Assembly (NCBI GenBank): GCA_001442985.1
Contig: LDYB01000016.1
Span: 186,001 to 250,000, forward strand
Source: Armatimonadetes bacterium DC
GTDB lineage: Bacteria; Armatimonadota; Fimbriimonadia; Fimbriimonadales; GBS-DC
Reading direction: 5' to 3'
DNA: 64,000 nt
Shown here: piece by piece, positions 9,201 through 17,044 of the stretch
How the letters are laid out: each line of letters opens with the position of its first letter
Position numbering within the stretch: position 1 is the stretch's first letter
Notes under the pieces: generated by a model
Database searches by the model: none
What the model was told of the DNA's origin: nothing
What the model saw: only the letters and a program-made list of their open reading frames with translations
Made by a program: the position numbers and the translations under genes

Positions 9201-9379
9201 CGCTCTCGCATGGAATGGGCGCAGAGGTGCAGCGCCCGCTCGCGACTGTGGTGATCGGGGGGCTAATCACCAGCACCGCGCTGACGCTGATCGTACTGCC
9301 CACGCTCTATGCGTGGGTGGAGCGTCGTGCGGAATTGCGCCTTTCCCTGCGCCATGCACTCGGCAAAGGCGGCGAATAA
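6251..9379 (+). CDS. czcA: Heavy-metal efflux RND permease (CzcA-like)
   Basis: Inner-membrane proton/metal antiporter of 1042 residues, with the usual two repeats of one plus five transmembrane helices and two large periplasmic loops. TM4 carries AIDFGLLVDGAVIIVEN (about residues 393-410). Its two Asp and one Glu match the proton-relay signature of the Co/Zn/Cd branch rather than the Cu/Ag branch. The ATG shares its A with the stop of the adaptor gene, so the three genes form one operon. The divalent-cation specificity is inferred from the motif only. Confidence 0.92.
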   Translation: MLEAIVRFSIRQRAVVLILTLFFAGFAVYQAFLLPIDAVPDITNKQVVINAIAPGLSAQEVERQITFPIELGLAGLPYLREIRSSSIFGLSQVTVVFDDSVDLYFARQLVSERLQAIQGELPPGVRAEMGPVSTGLGELAHIEVRNPRLSLMERATLADWVVRPQLLTVPGLAEVTRWGGETRQFQVQVDPRKLEAYGITLREVVDALQNNNLNAGGAYLLRGSQQALVRGVGQLTGVEDLQRVVVKTQHGVPITLAQIARITEAPAVRYGAMTQNGEGEQVYVLALLLIGENGRIVIERVKEKLLAIEKSLPAGTKLIPHLERSKLVNGTLRTVLTNLTEGGLLVIGLLFLFLLQLRAGLIVSSVIPLSMLGAVVGMRLFGVSANLMSLGAIDFGLLVDGAVIIVENTVRRLAEAIRSLPQELTPDERERLIHDSTVEVIRPALFGIFIIIAAYVPILTLGGIEGKMFRPMGLTVIFALVGAMLFSMTVVPALCAQFLKPQPERENRLLTWLAHHYRRALMWHIQRPRLTLTLALGFVGACFWLFTHLGSVFVPELDEGNIAISGFYPPDTSLEETIRLSGRLEKYLKTQFPDEIAHIFTRIGRPEAATDPMLNNQVDIMMELHPRERWRRAHTKPELVEQIADAVAKMPGLGVTFTQPIKMRMDEMIEGQGVRADLAVKIFGADLEELNRIGRLVEAEVRKVRGAVDVALETTEGLPQLQIAVRREQLARYGIPASTVMEAIESALGGATATVITTGTQRVEVAVRLQEPFRRTPEQIGRLLIPTAEGARVPLSAVADIQIVEGPVRITRENGQRRVLVLANTRGRDLGSVAEEVHQRLQRLNLPVGYWIEYGGAYEHLVSGRTRLSIVVPATFLGILMLLVLALGQVRYALMVFTAIPFALTGGILALWVRGMPFSMSAGVGFIALGGIAVLNGLVMISAINALRQRGMACLEAVVEGAAIRMRPVLMTASVAGFGFLPMALSHGMGAEVQRPLATVVIGGLITSTALTLIVLPTLYAWVERRAELRLSLRHALGKGGE

Positions 9380-9437
9380 AGCCGCGTGCCGAACAATTGG
9401 GCGCATCCCGGCGCTGAATTGAGCCTCTACGCCTCAG

Positions 9438-9503
9438 GGTGTTGCATTTTCCAGTATGGACTGCGGAAGCCGCGCTTCCGCACGCCACAGGTGTTGCATT
9501 TTC
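9438..9503. repeat. Short hairpin element (family 2) flanked by a 14-bp direct repeat
   Basis: GGTGTTGCATTTTC occurs at 9438-9451 and again at 9490-9503. Between them lies a 38-bp segment with a perfect hairpin, GCGGAAGC-CGC-GCTTCCGC (9463-9481), and a TATGGACTGCGG end. The same end appears, inverted, at 41084-41103. The arrangement resembles an insertion with target duplication just upstream of the S74-domain gene. Confidence 0.55.
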
Positions 9504-9536
9504 GTGCAAATTTCGAGCATTCGCGTTGCTTCGGTG

Positions 9537-9542
9537 TATAGT
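9537..9542 (+). promoter_or_regulatory. -10 element of the S74-domain gene
   Basis: TATAGT, 21 bases before the chosen ATG. The Shine-Dalgarno GGAGGT lies between the two. Confidence 0.45.
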
Positions 9543-9563
9543 AGGGGTATGGAGGTAACGCGG

Positions 9564-11309
9564 ATGCAACGCAAGATGCTTTTCGGGATGCTTGTCGGGC
9601 TGGCTCTGACGCTCGCCAGCCATGTCGTCGCGCAACCGTTCACCTATCAGGGCTTCCTCAGGCAGAACGGACAGCCCGTGAACGGCACGCGCAGTATGAC
9701 TTTCAAACTGTTCACCGCGCTGACAAACGGCTCCCAGGTGGGAGGCGCCATCACCCAGAATGTGAATGTTCAGAACGGGCTGTTTACGGTGGAGCTGAAC
9801 TTCGGCAATGTATGGGACGGCTCCAACCGCTACCTGGAGATTAGCGTTGATGGCAACACACTCTCGCCGCGTGTGAAAATCAACCCCGCTCCATATGCCA
9901 GCACCGCCTTCTACGCTCAGCGTCCATGGCAAACCGCAGGGAGCAATATCTTCTATGCAGGGGGGAATGTGGGCATTGGTACAAACAGCCCTCAAGGTGA
10001 CCTGCATGTGCGCAGCCTCTCTGCCGAACAGCTGGATCAGGAGACCGCTACAGCCTTTCGAACTGGCATTCCAGGTTTTACCTGGCAATCGTTCACGCCA
10101 GCCATTACAGGTGTGCTGACCAAAGTTGCGGTCTACCTGGATGCAGTAAATCCCATCAGCCTGACCATCCGCGTGTATCAGGGCGAAGGCACTGGGGGCG
10201 TGCTGCTTGCCGAGCGCACAGTCACGCCTGGCAACTTCACAGGCTGGCATGAAGTGGCAATCGGCGACGTCAACTTGACCGCAGGTCAACGCTACACAGT
10301 TGAGGTAATGCCAAATGGTCTGTTTATAACTGCAGACAATCAGAACCCTTACCCGAACGGCAGGAGTGGAGCGGGCGTTCAATTCGACCTGCTCCTGCGC
10401 ACCTATATGGCGCTGCCTGTCGAGAGCCTGGTGGTGCGTCAGGGAGCCGTCGGGATTGGGACGACCACCCCCAGCGCGCGCCTGCATCTTGTGAACGGGA
10501 ACCTGCGTGTGGATGATGGCGAAATTCAGAGCTGGGGTCCCATAACAATCCATGCCGATGTGGATAACACGGGCGACGATGTAGTGCGCTTCGTGGACAG
10601 CACGGGCAACGAGACCATGCGCATCCACTCGAACGGCAGAGTGGGGATTGGCACCACCACACCTCTTGCCCCACTCTCGTTTAGCAATACGACAGGCAAC
10701 AAAATTGCTCTCTGGGGACAGTCCGACTCCCACTACGGAATCGGTATTCAGGCGAGTCTCTTGCAAATCTACACGGATCAGGCGGGCAGTGATGTTGCCT
10801 TCGGGTTCGGTAGCAGCAGCAATTTCACCGAGCGGGCGCGCATCAAAGGCAGCGGGCTATCGGTGGCGGTGATCCCGGGCAACAACGGTCAGGCGCGCAC
10901 AGATTGGCCAACGGGATGGAACGGCGGTATAGCGACATGGGACATTAATGCCAGCGGCATTCTGGCGACCGAATATCGGACGCGCTCCGACGAGCGACTC
11001 AAGCGCGACATTCAGCCTCTGGATACCGCCAGTGAGCTGCAGCGCCTGTTGAGCCTGCGCCCCGTGTCATACTACTGGCGCGATGAGCGACTCCCACAGA
11101 CTCTACAGTACGGGTTCATCGCGCAGGAATTGCGCGAGGTGTTTCCCGAACTGGTGCTGGAAGGCACCGATGAGGACAGGACCCTCTCGGTGAACTACCA
11201 GGCGCTCATCCCGCTGCTGGTGAACGCCCTGCAAGCGCAACAGGCGGAAATCCAGCAGCTGCGCAACGAGGTGCAACAACTGCGTGCGCGACTCAATCAG
11301 AAGCCCTAA
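9564..11309 (+). CDS. Secreted protein with C-terminal peptidase S74 (intramolecular chaperone) domain
   Basis: The signal peptide MQRKMLFGMLVGLALTLASHVVAQ leads a 581-residue protein. The N-terminal part (FTYQGFLRQNGQPVNGTRSMTFKLF) is of a type common in surface proteins with repeated NVGIGTNSP / VGIGTTTP segments. The C-terminus carries SDERLKRDIQPLD near residue 475, then FIAQELREVFPELV and a trimeric-looking coiled coil. This is the S74 domain known from phage tail spikes, in which a Ser-Lys pair cleaves the chaperone off after trimer folding. The start follows GGAGGT by seven bases. No phage genes surround it, so a cell-surface trimeric adhesin is more likely than a tail fibre. Confidence 0.82.
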   Translation: MQRKMLFGMLVGLALTLASHVVAQPFTYQGFLRQNGQPVNGTRSMTFKLFTALTNGSQVGGAITQNVNVQNGLFTVELNFGNVWDGSNRYLEISVDGNTLSPRVKINPAPYASTAFYAQRPWQTAGSNIFYAGGNVGIGTNSPQGDLHVRSLSAEQLDQETATAFRTGIPGFTWQSFTPAITGVLTKVAVYLDAVNPISLTIRVYQGEGTGGVLLAERTVTPGNFTGWHEVAIGDVNLTAGQRYTVEVMPNGLFITADNQNPYPNGRSGAGVQFDLLLRTYMALPVESLVVRQGAVGIGTTTPSARLHLVNGNLRVDDGEIQSWGPITIHADVDNTGDDVVRFVDSTGNETMRIHSNGRVGIGTTTPLAPLSFSNTTGNKIALWGQSDSHYGIGIQASLLQIYTDQAGSDVAFGFGSSSNFTERARIKGSGLSVAVIPGNNGQARTDWPTGWNGGIATWDINASGILATEYRTRSDERLKRDIQPLDTASELQRLLSLRPVSYYWRDERLPQTLQYGFIAQELREVFPELVLEGTDEDRTLSVNYQALIPLLVNALQAQQAEIQQLRNEVQQLRARLNQKP

Positions 11310-11325
11310 TCCACTCTGACCTCCA

Positions 11326-11355
11326 GTCCCCTCCCCAGACCTCTGCGGAGGGGAC
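11326..11355 (+). terminator. Hairpin after the S74-domain gene
   Basis: GTCCCCTCC pairs with GGAGGGGAC across a 12-base loop, 17 bases after the stop. No T-run follows, so it may be a weak terminator or an RNA-stabilising hairpin. Confidence 0.4.
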
Positions 11356-11410
11356 ATCCCCACGATTCAGAGGTGGATCAGAACGACACTCGACAGAAGG
11401 AGGCAAACCG

Positions 11411-11815
11411 ATGAGAACACTGATGATGTGCGCGATTCTCACGATGCTGATGAGCGTCGCCTGCGCCCAATCGGGCGGCGGCTACGACCTCAGCTGGTGG
11501 ACGATTGACGGCGGCGGAATCACCTTTGCCACCGGCGGCAGCTTCAACATGGGCGGCACCGTCGGTCAGCCCGACGCGAGCAACGCCCTCACAGGCGGGG
11601 GCTACAGCCTCACAGGGGGCTTCTGGTTCACGCCCGCCTGCGTCGCCACCAACGGCGATGTGGATGGCAACGGCTGCGTGGACGACGCCGACCTGCTCAC
11701 GGTGCTGTTCAACTTCGGCGCGACGGGAGCCAACCCCGCCGATGTGAACTGCGATGCGATTGTCGACGACGCCGACCTGCTAATCGTGCTGTTCAACTTC
11801 GGCAGCGGGTGTTGA
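11411..11815 (+). CDS. Small secreted protein with two dockerin-like calcium-binding repeats
   Basis: 134 residues. A signal peptide (MRTLMMCAILTMLMSVACAQ) and a Gly-rich beta segment (TGGGYSLTGGFWF) precede two tandem motifs, DVDGNGCVDDADLLTVLFNF and DVNCDAIVDDADLLIVLFNF. These match the F-hand calcium loops of dockerin type I domains. Such modules attach secreted enzymes or surface proteins to a scaffold. Here the protein is little more than the module, so it may be a surface or stalk component. GAAGGAGG precedes the ATG. Its last 36 bases overlap the convergent regulator gene. Confidence 0.75.
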   Translation: MRTLMMCAILTMLMSVACAQSGGGYDLSWWTIDGGGITFATGGSFNMGGTVGQPDASNALTGGGYSLTGGFWFTPACVATNGDVDGNGCVDDADLLTVLFNFGATGANPADVNCDAIVDDADLLIVLFNFGSGC

Positions 11816-13120
11816 AAAGCGTCCCAGCACGCGCCGCCACCAGAGCGTCGTGTGCGGCGCCCGCGATTCGCTGAACTGCTGGAGGCGCAGGCGCCACGCC
11901 TGTGCCTCCGACTCCATGCCACACTGGCACAGCACCCGCACCCACACCAGCGACTTATTGATGCACTGCTGGACGCGATGCTCTTCGGGGTCTGCCAGCG
12001 TGGGGTTCTCCTGGAGTAAGCGCAGCGCCTGCTCCCCCCGCCCCAGGTTCGCCAGCACCAGCGCGTCTGAAAGGAGAATGTTCGGGTCTTCGTCGCGCCA
12101 TGCGTCGCTTTTTTGCTGAGCCAGCGTTTGGACGGCGTGCGCCTCATGACGCCAGCGCGAGAAGCTCAGATATTCAGCAATATTGCGCCAGAACCAGGCG
12201 GCGTGTTCCGGCGCATGGCGCTCCGCCTGCGGAAGCCAGCGACGCAGGATGTCCACGCCCTCCATCGGCGCGAGGCGGGCGCCGCATTCCGAAGCGCTCT
12301 TCGCCTGCGCATGGATAATGTAGAACCAGTGGGGACGCATCGGCTCGGCAGGGGAAATCAACCGCAGGGCGCGATAGATTGACATCTGCGCCTCATGAAC
12401 CCGCGCTTGTGCCACCAGATACCGACAGTGATAGGCGAAGGCGTCTATCAACAGGCTTGTGGGCGCACGGTTCACGCTGACCATCTGCCACAAGCGCCCC
12501 TGAAGACAGCGATAAAGCAAGTCGGTTATCTCCGGGTTTATTGGGGCTGCCTCCTGATTCAGTGCATCCAGCAGCTCGGCGATCTCGGACGGCGACGCGA
12601 TCTCAAACGGGAGCCACACCAGCACGCCCTGTCCGCTTTGAAGCGCCTGATGCTCTTCCGGAGTCGCGCCTAACGCCTCGCAAAGTCGCGCCAGATGCTC
12701 TGCAGAGGGCCAGCTCTCCGAACGCTCCCAGCGGCTGATCGTGCTGACCGTTACGCCCAGATGCAGGGCGACCCGCTCCAGAGTCCAGCCGCGGCGTATG
12801 CGCAGGGCGCGCAGGAGCTCGCCCCCCATGGGCGCGGTGCCTTCGAGGGGGGAGGCGCCCTTCTCGGCTCCTGCCGCCAGCGGCGCGGCGCGCGGCGCCT
12901 GCAGCAACTGCCATGCCTGCAAACGCTCATGCGCCTCAGCCTGCAGGGCGTTCAAAACCGCTTCTAACTCATAGACGCGCGGCGTGGTCGTCCCCGACTC
13001 CCAGCGGCTCAGCGTGGAAGCGTTCACTCTGGAGGCGCGAGCTAACTGGCGAAGCGACATCCCCCGCGAAGCACGCAAGCGACGCAAATGCTCTGCCAAA
13101 TGCAAGACCCAACACCTCAC
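11780..13120 (-). CDS. Transcriptional regulator with two XRE-type HTH domains and a helical C-terminal region
   Basis: Two helix-turn-helix domains lie in tandem. The first (about residues 8-60) has SLRQLARASRVNASTLSRWE; the second (about 100-150) has TLERVALHLGVTVSTISRWE. The remaining 300 residues are helical and TPR-like (LLSDALVLANLGRGEQALRLL). The GTG at 13120 starts four bases after a TATAAT box and would be leaderless. A TTG at 13105 has GAGGTG upstream and is the alternative start. The 3' end overlaps the convergent dockerin-like gene by 36 bases. The target genes are unknown. Confidence 0.75.
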   Translation of the reverse strand: MRCWVLHLAEHLRRLRASRGMSLRQLARASRVNASTLSRWESGTTTPRVYELEAVLNALQAEAHERLQAWQLLQAPRAAPLAAGAEKGASPLEGTAPMGGELLRALRIRRGWTLERVALHLGVTVSTISRWERSESWPSAEHLARLCEALGATPEEHQALQSGQGVLVWLPFEIASPSEIAELLDALNQEAAPINPEITDLLYRCLQGRLWQMVSVNRAPTSLLIDAFAYHCRYLVAQARVHEAQMSIYRALRLISPAEPMRPHWFYIIHAQAKSASECGARLAPMEGVDILRRWLPQAERHAPEHAAWFWRNIAEYLSFSRWRHEAHAVQTLAQQKSDAWRDEDPNILLSDALVLANLGRGEQALRLLQENPTLADPEEHRVQQCINKSLVWVRVLCQCGMESEAQAWRLRLQQFSESRAPHTTLWWRRVLGRFSTPAAEVEQHD

Positions 13121-13124
13121 CAGG

Positions 13125-13130
13125 ATTATA
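13125..13130 (-). promoter_or_regulatory. -10 element of the double-HTH regulator
   Basis: TATAAT on the minus strand, four bases before the GTG start. The 170 bases further upstream hold no gene that I can see. Confidence 0.5.
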
Positions 13131-13300
13131 CTCTATTTTTCCACAAAACACCGCATCTCAAAAACCCATTTGATACTTTTTGTCATGAAGGCATCGTCCA
13201 CACAGGAACAGGGGATAACCCTCGGGACACTGACGCCAGCCAGAGCGTCCAGTGGGCTTTTCCTCTCCGCTGGGCATCTCGGCACCAGGGGCAGGTGCGG

Positions 13301-13864
13301 CTAATCGTCGCGGAAGAGGCTCCCAACGAACCAGCCAGAGCTCATCGCCAGAAATGGGAGCGAAGACATGAAGTCAATTCCAAAGCGCAGCCAATCGGCG
13401 CTATCCACTGTACCCGACAGGATGGACGCCGCGTCGAACAGGCAACGGAAGCCCAGATAGATGAGCGCGAAGAGCGCCGCGGGATTACTCTGTTCACCGC
13501 GCGAGAGCAGCCAGAACAACAACGCAAGCACCCCATACACCGCGAACGCGGCGACAGGGTTGCCCAGCAGACCATGCAGGAGCGCTAAAATCAACACATC
13601 GCGATAGCCTGCAAGGTCTTCCAGACGGTTCACCAGATAGGAGTGGGGCAGCCATGCACCGATGAGAAACAGTGTCGTCAGACTGCTCCAAAACGCCCAT
13701 TCGGGGCGCCATGCGATAAACAGCAGGTTCAACAGCGCCAGCAGGAGGGCGATCCCGAAAAACCGCTCCAGCTTCGCGCTCAGCGTGTAGCCAAGGCTCA
13801 CTTCGTAGAGGAACTTAACCTTCTTCGCCTCTTCTGCCGCTTCGTAGAGGTGATTGTTCTGCAT
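13301..13864 (-). CDS. Multi-pass membrane protein of unknown function
   Basis: 187 residues. A short charged N-terminus (EAAEEAKKVKF) is followed by about five hydrophobic helices, for example FFGIALLLALLNLLFIAW and VYGVLALLFWLL. I do not recognise the family. Its ATG overlaps the stop of the preceding gene (TAATG), so the two are translated from one message and may work together. Confidence 0.65.
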   Translation of the reverse strand: MQNNHLYEAAEEAKKVKFLYEVSLGYTLSAKLERFFGIALLLALLNLLFIAWRPEWAFWSSLTTLFLIGAWLPHSYLVNRLEDLAGYRDVLILALLHGLLGNPVAAFAVYGVLALLFWLLSRGEQSNPAALFALIYLGFRCLFDAASILSGTVDSADWLRFGIDFMSSLPFLAMSSGWFVGSLFRDD

Positions 13865-14547
13865 TATTCCCAGCCTCCGTTTGCTGTCGTTGTGCTTCTG
13901 TTGAGACGCAGACTCTCCGCCATCCGCTGGTAGACGGGGCGATACGCCTCGAACTGATGGGGCGGTGCATAGGCAATCAGATGGAGCGCCTCATATTCCG
14001 AGACAGGCACCGTGATGAGGTAGCCCTGTACTGGCATGTTGAAGAGAGGAATGGGGTGAGTAAGGGTAAAGGTGAAATCGGTGCGCAGGGCGGGTATGTT
14101 CTGCACACGGGTCGGATGCGTGCCTGTTTCGCGGAGATTGGTATACGCCTCGCGTAAGTTCTCCAGCTGCGTGTTATGCAGGCGCTGGAGCCGGCGCATC
14201 GCATTCTGTTCGGGCGTTGTCGCAGGCGCGGTTTCGTCACCACCAACCTGCAGGTCAGTGCGGAATGTTACCAGCGCCAGCCTCATGCCCGTGCGCGCGC
14301 CGCGTTCCAGATGCAACGCATCCTGTAGCTGAACAGGGCTGTTCGGCTTGTTCATGCCCATCTGGGTCAGGGCGTCTCGCCGTGCATAAAACTCCCGCGG
14401 CGCCTCCACTATAAAGCTTCCTTGCTGAACCGTGGACCACGCCCCCGCAATCACGGGGCGTTTGTTGCGTGGGTTGGCAAGCACAACTATCGCGGCAATA
14501 ATCCCCAACGCCGAGGCAATCCACAGAAAACGGTATAGCAACAACAT
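13864..14547 (-). CDS. Single-pass membrane-anchored protein of unknown function
   Basis: 227 residues. An N-terminal hydrophobic helix (FLWIASALGIIAAIVVL) anchors a soluble extracytoplasmic domain with the look of a PsbP/lipoprotein-type fold (GSFIVEAPREFYARRDAL, YLITVPVSEYEALHLIAY). The ATG at 14547 follows GGAGGTAG, so an earlier in-frame ATG at 14565 is rejected. It forms a two-gene operon with the multi-pass protein downstream. No function can be assigned. Confidence 0.65.
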   Translation of the reverse strand: MLLLYRFLWIASALGIIAAIVVLANPRNKRPVIAGAWSTVQQGSFIVEAPREFYARRDALTQMGMNKPNSPVQLQDALHLERGARTGMRLALVTFRTDLQVGGDETAPATTPEQNAMRRLQRLHNTQLENLREAYTNLRETGTHPTRVQNIPALRTDFTFTLTHPIPLFNMPVQGYLITVPVSEYEALHLIAYAPPHQFEAYRPVYQRMAESLRLNRSTTTANGGWE

Positions 14548-14679
14548 GCTACTACCTCCGTCCATTTAAGACATTTTGAGCAACGCGCTGGGTTCCAGTA
14601 GAGGAGTGTTTCACGCAATTCTGCGGGGCACGCTTCCTGAAAAGCTCCTTTTGTACGCGGGTAAGAATTCGGAACACGC

Positions 14680-14711
14680 GCCTGCACCGCGTTGAGTACG
14701 CGATGCAGGCG
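14680..14711 (-). terminator. Long hairpin downstream of the S9 peptidase
   Basis: CGCCTGCA pairs with TGCAGGCG, with an inner GCGT/ACGC pairing, just after the peptidase stop. No T-run follows, so termination is possible but not certain. Confidence 0.35.
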
Positions 14712-14719
14712 TTCTGCTC

Positions 14720-16723
14720 TCACAGGTGTGCCTTCCACCACGCCAGATACTGCTCCAGGCGGTGTCGGCGCAAATCAGGCGGACCGCTCCGTGATAGCCC
14801 GTGGCTGCTCTCCTGCGGGTAGCGGATGTAAAGCACCTCGCGTCCCAGCCGCTTGAGCGCGGAAAAGAGCTGATCCGCCTCGCTGATGGGACAGCGCAGG
14901 TCGCCCTCGCTATGCACAATCAGCAGCGGCGTGCGGATGCGCCCCGCATACGCCAGCGGCGAGCATTCCCAGAGCTTCTCGGGCGAATCCCACCAGTTGC
15001 CCTGCCAGTAGCGGTCGGGAATCTGGGGGAAATCCGAAGTGCCCGCCATGCTGACAAGGTTCACCACACTGCGGTCGGTAATCGCGGCGCGGAACCGGTC
15101 GGTATGCCCCACAATCCAGTTGGTCATGTAGCCGCCGTAGCTGCCCCCTGCGACGCCCATGCGGTCGGGGTCTACAAACGGCAGGCTGGCGAGGTAGTCG
15201 GCGACAGTCATGAGGTCTTTGAAGTCGCGGTTGCCCCAGTCGCCCTTGATGGCGCGTGCGAACGCCTCGCCGTAGCCCACGCTGCCGCGTGGATTGGTGT
15301 ACGCCACCACATACCCCTCGCTGGCGTGCAGCTGGAACTCGTGGAAGAACACGCGCCCGTACATCGCGTGTGGACCGCCGTGAATCATCAAAATGGTCGG
15401 GTAGCGCTTGCTGGGGTCAAAGTCGGGCGGTTTCAGCAGCCAGCCGTGGATTTTCACGCCGTCGTCGGCTTCCACCTCAAACTCTTCGGGCGCGACGATT
15501 GCCACCTCTTCCAGCAGCGGCTGATTGAAGGCGGTCAGAGGGCGCGTGGTGAGTGTGTTGCCGACACGCTCGCCTGCAAACACCTCGTGGGGCGCCGTCG
15601 CAGAGCCGATGCACAGCGCAAACCGGTGGTCGTCCTGCGCGACGGAGATATCTGCCACCTCAAAGTCGCCGTCGAGCAACTTTTCCAGATGCGTGCCGTC
15701 CACCCGCACGCGATAGGGGTAGACCCCGCCACGCTCGCTCACCAGAAAGTAGAGCGTGCTGCTATCGGCGCTCCAGATGAGGGGCGCGCCGCCGCCGAAC
15801 TCGCGCACATCGGTCAGCGTACCCACGCCCACCGTGTTGTCCAGCGCGGCAATCAGGTCTACCCCCTCGCCCCCTTCTGCAGGAATCCGCCACACATGGT
15901 CGTTTCGGGGATAGGGGTCGTCGGGATACGGGTTGCCGATGTAGGCGAGCCATTTGCCATCGGGCGACCAGCGGAGCGTGCTTTTGGGTCCGTCGGGCGC
16001 GGCGATGCGCTCTGGCTCACCCCCCTCCACCGACACACGCCAGATTTCCATCCAGCCCCAGTCGTCCTGACGCTCCGGATTGCGGTTGCTTAAAAACGCA
16101 ATCCACTTGCCATCGGGCGACCAGGTGGGGCTAAACTCGTTGAACTCGCTGTCGGGGGTGAGCTGTCGGGTTTCGCCCGTGCGCACATCCACCACATAAA
16201 GGTGGTACCGTTGATTCAAAAACACGCCGTCGCCATCCAGTCGCCAGTAGGCGCGGGTAATCACCAGCGGCGGGTTGGAAAGCCCTTTCTCTTTGCGCTC
16301 TTTGACCGCCTCTTCGCGCCACTCTGGCGCCTTCTCTCGGAACACGAACGCGATTTTCGTGCCGTCGGGCGACCACGCGAACTCGCCAATAGAGCCTTCC
16401 TCCAGATTCGTGATGGGACGCGCCTCGCCCCCGTTCACGGGAATCAGGTAAATCTGGCTCTTCGGCTTCTGGCGGTTGCTCACGAACGCAATCCACTTCC
16501 CATCGGGCGACCAGCGGGGCTGTGAATCGCTCCACTCGCCCACCGTGAAGCGCTCTGGCTCGCCGCCGTCAAACCGCACACGCCACAGGTTGGAAAAATA
16601 TTTGTTCTTCTCCACATCAATCCATTTGTGAACAAACACAATCTGGGAACCGTCGGGCGCAATTTGCGGACTGCCTACCAACCGAATCCGAAAGAGGTCA
16701 TCAATCGTGATACGCCGTTTCAT
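14720..16723 (-). CDS. S9 family prolyl oligopeptidase / acylaminoacyl peptidase
   Basis: A serine peptidase acting on short peptides, 667 residues. The N-terminal beta-propeller contains repeated PD40-like blades (WSPDGKWIAFVSNR, WSPDGTKIAFVF, WSPDGKWIAFLSNR). The C-terminal alpha/beta-hydrolase domain has the nucleophile in GGSYGGYM (near 525), the Asp in HSEGDLRCP (near 607) and the His in ESSHG (near 639). No signal peptide is visible, so it is probably cytoplasmic. The ATG at 16723 lies ten bases from a TACACT box; an upstream in-frame ATG at 16768 precedes the box and is unlikely. Confidence 0.92.
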   Translation of the reverse strand: MKRRITIDDLFRIRLVGSPQIAPDGSQIVFVHKWIDVEKNKYFSNLWRVRFDGGEPERFTVGEWSDSQPRWSPDGKWIAFVSNRQKPKSQIYLIPVNGGEARPITNLEEGSIGEFAWSPDGTKIAFVFREKAPEWREEAVKERKEKGLSNPPLVITRAYWRLDGDGVFLNQRYHLYVVDVRTGETRQLTPDSEFNEFSPTWSPDGKWIAFLSNRNPERQDDWGWMEIWRVSVEGGEPERIAAPDGPKSTLRWSPDGKWLAYIGNPYPDDPYPRNDHVWRIPAEGGEGVDLIAALDNTVGVGTLTDVREFGGGAPLIWSADSSTLYFLVSERGGVYPYRVRVDGTHLEKLLDGDFEVADISVAQDDHRFALCIGSATAPHEVFAGERVGNTLTTRPLTAFNQPLLEEVAIVAPEEFEVEADDGVKIHGWLLKPPDFDPSKRYPTILMIHGGPHAMYGRVFFHEFQLHASEGYVVAYTNPRGSVGYGEAFARAIKGDWGNRDFKDLMTVADYLASLPFVDPDRMGVAGGSYGGYMTNWIVGHTDRFRAAITDRSVVNLVSMAGTSDFPQIPDRYWQGNWWDSPEKLWECSPLAYAGRIRTPLLIVHSEGDLRCPISEADQLFSALKRLGREVLYIRYPQESSHGLSRSGPPDLRRHRLEQYLAWWKAHL

Positions 16724-16733
16724 AGCGTTCGTA

Positions 16734-16739
16734 AGTGTA
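16734..16739 (-). promoter_or_regulatory. -10 element of the S9 peptidase gene
   Basis: TACACT preceded by GG on the minus strand, ten bases before the ATG. Confidence 0.45.
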
Positions 16740-16778
16740 CCCCACGCTGAGAGTGTTCGAAAAATCACCGCTGAACAT

Positions 16779-16875
16779 GACGGGTGAACCCGTTCCTACT
16801 AAACAAAGCCAGCCTTCGCTGGCTATTTTAGCCGACGAAGGTCGGCTTCGTCTTATAGGAACGGCTTCAGCCGTC
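16779..16875 (+). repeat. Family 1 palindromic repeat, copy A
   Basis: A 97-bp unit. Left end GACGGGTGAACCCGTTCCTA, then hairpin AGCCAGCCTTCGCTGGCT, then hairpin GCCGACGAAGGTCGGC, then right end TAGGAACGGCTTCAGCCGTC. The two ends are inverted copies of each other and each is itself a small palindrome. The rest of the 16.72-17.04 kb gap holds a run of nine T and a partial family 2 end. Confidence 0.85.
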
Positions 16876-16972
16876 GGGCACATAAGGGATTTTTTTTTCG
16901 AACACCCTCACCCCAAGCTTAACTGGGGGGATTGGCACACTATCCCTTAGGGGTGAGAACAGGAGCCTCCAC

Positions 16973-16990
16973 CTCCGCACTCCATAGACC
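16973..16990 (+). repeat. Partial family 2 repeat end
   Basis: CTCCGCACTCCATAGACC matches 16 of 18 bases of 41090-41107. Only this end is present. Confidence 0.4.
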
Positions 16991-17020
16991 GCTTCGGAAA
17001 CCCGATAATCAATTACGCGG

Positions 17021-17026
17021 TATACT
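17021..17026 (+). promoter_or_regulatory. -10 element of the DUF444 gene
   Basis: TATACT preceded by GG, 18 bases before the GTG start, with GGGGGA between as the ribosome site. Confidence 0.5.
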
Positions 17027-17044
17027 TATACACGGGGGATAACC

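Noticed and set aside
9267-10766. A 499-codon open frame on the minus strand, antisense to the S74-domain gene and the end of czcA
   Set aside because: It has no family motifs, an erratic composition (many Cys, His and Arg) and no ribosome site, and it spans the ends of two clear genes. It is a by-product of high GC codon bias on the other strand. The same applies to the other long antisense frames, for example 14801-16093 and 46116-47360.
13131-13142. TTTTCCACA near 13137, one mismatch from a DnaA box, as a possible replication origin
   Set aside because: It is a single site with no cluster, no AT-rich unwinding region and no dnaA or dnaN gene nearby.
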